Origin: Hyposmocoma kahamanoa | Lineage: Eukaryota; Arthropoda; Insecta; Lepidoptera; Cosmopterigidae | Direction: 5' to 3' | Length of the DNA: 64,000 nucleotides | NCBI RefSeq assembly: GCF_003589595.1 | Contig: NW_020653770.1 | Span: 1,206,845-1,270,844, forward strand | Part shown: piece after piece, positions 62,982 to 64,000 of the stretch | How the letters are laid out: every line of letters starts with the position of its first letter | Position numbering within the stretch: the first letter of the stretch is position 1 | Position numbers and translations under genes: made by a program | The notes under the pieces: model-generated | What the model saw: the letters and a program-made list of their open reading frames with translations, nothing else | Database searches by the model: none | What the model was told of the DNA's origin: nothing

Positions 62982-63101
62982 TGCAAAGTTGTTGTTTGCC
63001 GCGAGTGCTAGATTGGACCACGAGGGAAGCGAGTAGTTCAAATATAGGTTCCTAAGCGTAGCGAGGGTTTCAAGGCACGAGACGCAAAACAACTTTGCTG
63101 C
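62982..63101. repeat. Short foldback repeat
   Basis: TGCAAAGTTGTTGTTTGCCG at the left mirrors GACGCAAAACAACTTTGCTG at the right, continuing into GCGAGTG / GCACGAG. Arms of about 28 bases with a few mismatches. Confidence 0.6.
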
Positions 63102-63740
63102 CGAGGTTGTTGAAGTTTAGTTCTTTGACGAATTAAAATAATTTTATAAACACAAAAAGTTATCATTGTCAATTTAATGTCAACAATAATAAGAATAAAA
63201 TATACCAACGGATTTATGTTACATAAATAACTAATTTACGACAAATCGCTTAATTTAACGTGCCATTATCTTTTTGTGCACCACAGTCTATCGTCAAGTT
63301 CGAATTCCAAAAACGTTTTCCACGCTAGCGTGCAAAAAACGCTTTTGCGCGCAGATTTCTAATGAGAAAGAACTCCTTTCCGAGCTGGTGAGGTGAAGAA
63401 TGAAGAGTAGTGATAAACAGAACATTAATACAAGGGATTTAGTAACAGCAGAGCTCTTTTATTTTATTTTTTATTTCTTTAATTTGTTATAAAACACTTT
63501 TGCGTATTTAGTACTGCAGTTACATATTGCTATTGCTCTGGTAATAAGGGCTGTTTTTGAAAATTGAAAGTTTGGAGGTATCAGCTTATGCTGTGTACAC
63601 CAATTATTCATTCTTCTGCCTCACAAATAAAGTTGTAGTTGTTAATCAATACAAATTAAAGAACAATATTTTCCTTTTACAAATGATTGTAGGTATCACA
63701 GTGATTCAAAATTCATTCTTGTCACAACTGTATAACCCGT

Positions 63741-63795
63741 GTATCACAAAGAAATAAATATTTAAGTCGTTATAACATTTATTTCTTTGTGATAC
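63741..63795. repeat. Perfect 19-bp hairpin with polyadenylation hexamers on both strands
   Basis: GTATCACAAAGAAATAAAT (63741-63759) is exactly complementary to ATTTATTTCTTTGTGATAC (63777-63795), with a 17-base loop. AATAAA occurs in the arm on each strand. It could serve as a bidirectional 3' end signal, be a pre-miRNA-like hairpin, or be the joined ends of a MITE. Confidence 0.7.
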
Positions 63796-63887
63796 AAAGT
63801 TTTCTTAGTTTAATTCTCAAGCAATAATTTTTAATATACTATAATCATGCAGTCCAATTAATGCAACCTAATACTAATATGATATTT

Positions 63888-64000
63888 TAGTAGCAGTAGG
63901 GCTATTTCTACCGCCAAGCAGTAGTATCAGCATTACTGTGTTCCGGTTTTGAAGGGTAAGGCAGCTTGTGAAATGACAGGCACATGGGACTTATCAACCT
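63888..64000 (-). mobile_element. Element A, cut by the window edge
   Basis: TAGTAGCAGTAGGGCTATTT, with the GAAAGAGTTCGTCC section deleted, then CTACCGCCAAGCAGTAGTA to ACAGGCACATGGGACTTATC at the window end. Confidence 0.9.

Larger units (their letters stand above)
62866..63887. other. Unassigned, with two palindromes
   Basis: Holds the foldback at 62982-63101 and the hairpin at 63741-63795. 63295-63375 is CpG-rich (AACGCTTTTGCGCGCAG) without a call. Confidence 0.4.

Overview
This window looks like repeat-saturated, AT-rich nuclear DNA from a moth or butterfly (Lepidoptera). The assignment rests on repeat families that I recognise as lepidopteran in style: a tRNA-headed SINE, a second SINE that shares its tail with RTE-type LINEs, and C-terminal pieces of CR1/Jockey- and RTE-type reverse transcriptases. 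No intact host gene, rRNA, functional tRNA, CRISPR array or bacterial-style operon is visible. Two runs of N (100 and 400 bases) mark assembly gaps. Family names used here (element A, SINE B, MITE C, E, F, G, H, I, M, N, P, Q, R, U) are local labels, not database names.

Element A is the dominant repeat: about 25 copies of a roughly 270-300 bp unit on both strands, from position 1888 to the right edge. MITE C and its relative C2 (about 16 copies or fragments) have ends reading AACCGACTTC. SINE B (8 copies) has a tRNA-like head with a Pol III box B. Family E is an inverted-repeat element (6-7 copies). Families G, U and I have inverted ends flanked by 8-bp target duplications, as expected for hAT or P-type non-autonomous elements. 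F, 20693-21126, 28347-28535 and 55885-56293 are large palindromic (foldback) units.

Layout. 0-2.2 kb: U, SINE B, a second tRNA-headed SINE, E, SINE B, SINE D and A. 2.2-9.9 kb: the least repetitive part, holding the best candidate host exons (6820-7027 and 7438-7522 on minus, 8314-8500 on plus) and a coding-like patch at 4663-4826. 10-20 kb: A, C, RTE and CR1-type pieces, and the 100-base gap. 20.7-21.1 kb: a GC-rich foldback island. 22.8-25.8 kb: a LINE broken by a SINE, then RTE, H, SINE B, SINE Q, A and U. 27-31.6 kb: H with G inside it, then a deeply nested block. 32-39 kb: LINE tails, F, P, A, N, C and SINE B. 40-50 kb: G, A, P, E, LINE inside A, E inside C2, R. 50-64 kb: inverted A copies, C, a small transposon that keeps the start of an ORF, the 400-base gap inside a LINE, a large palindrome, E/C/A/I/G packed end to end, and two I copies.

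The elements interact mainly by inserting into each other. The target duplications and interrupted copies give a relative order of activity: E lies inside C2 and C lies inside E, and CR1-type LINEs, H and F lie inside A. The repeat assignments are well supported by repeated sequence within the window. The host-exon calls rest on open frames and splice signals only and are tentative. I did not find convincing evidence of a new functional gene system. The items most worth checking are the candidate exons, the mini-transposon at 53647-54005, the nested block at 29.4-31.6 kb and the hairpins.
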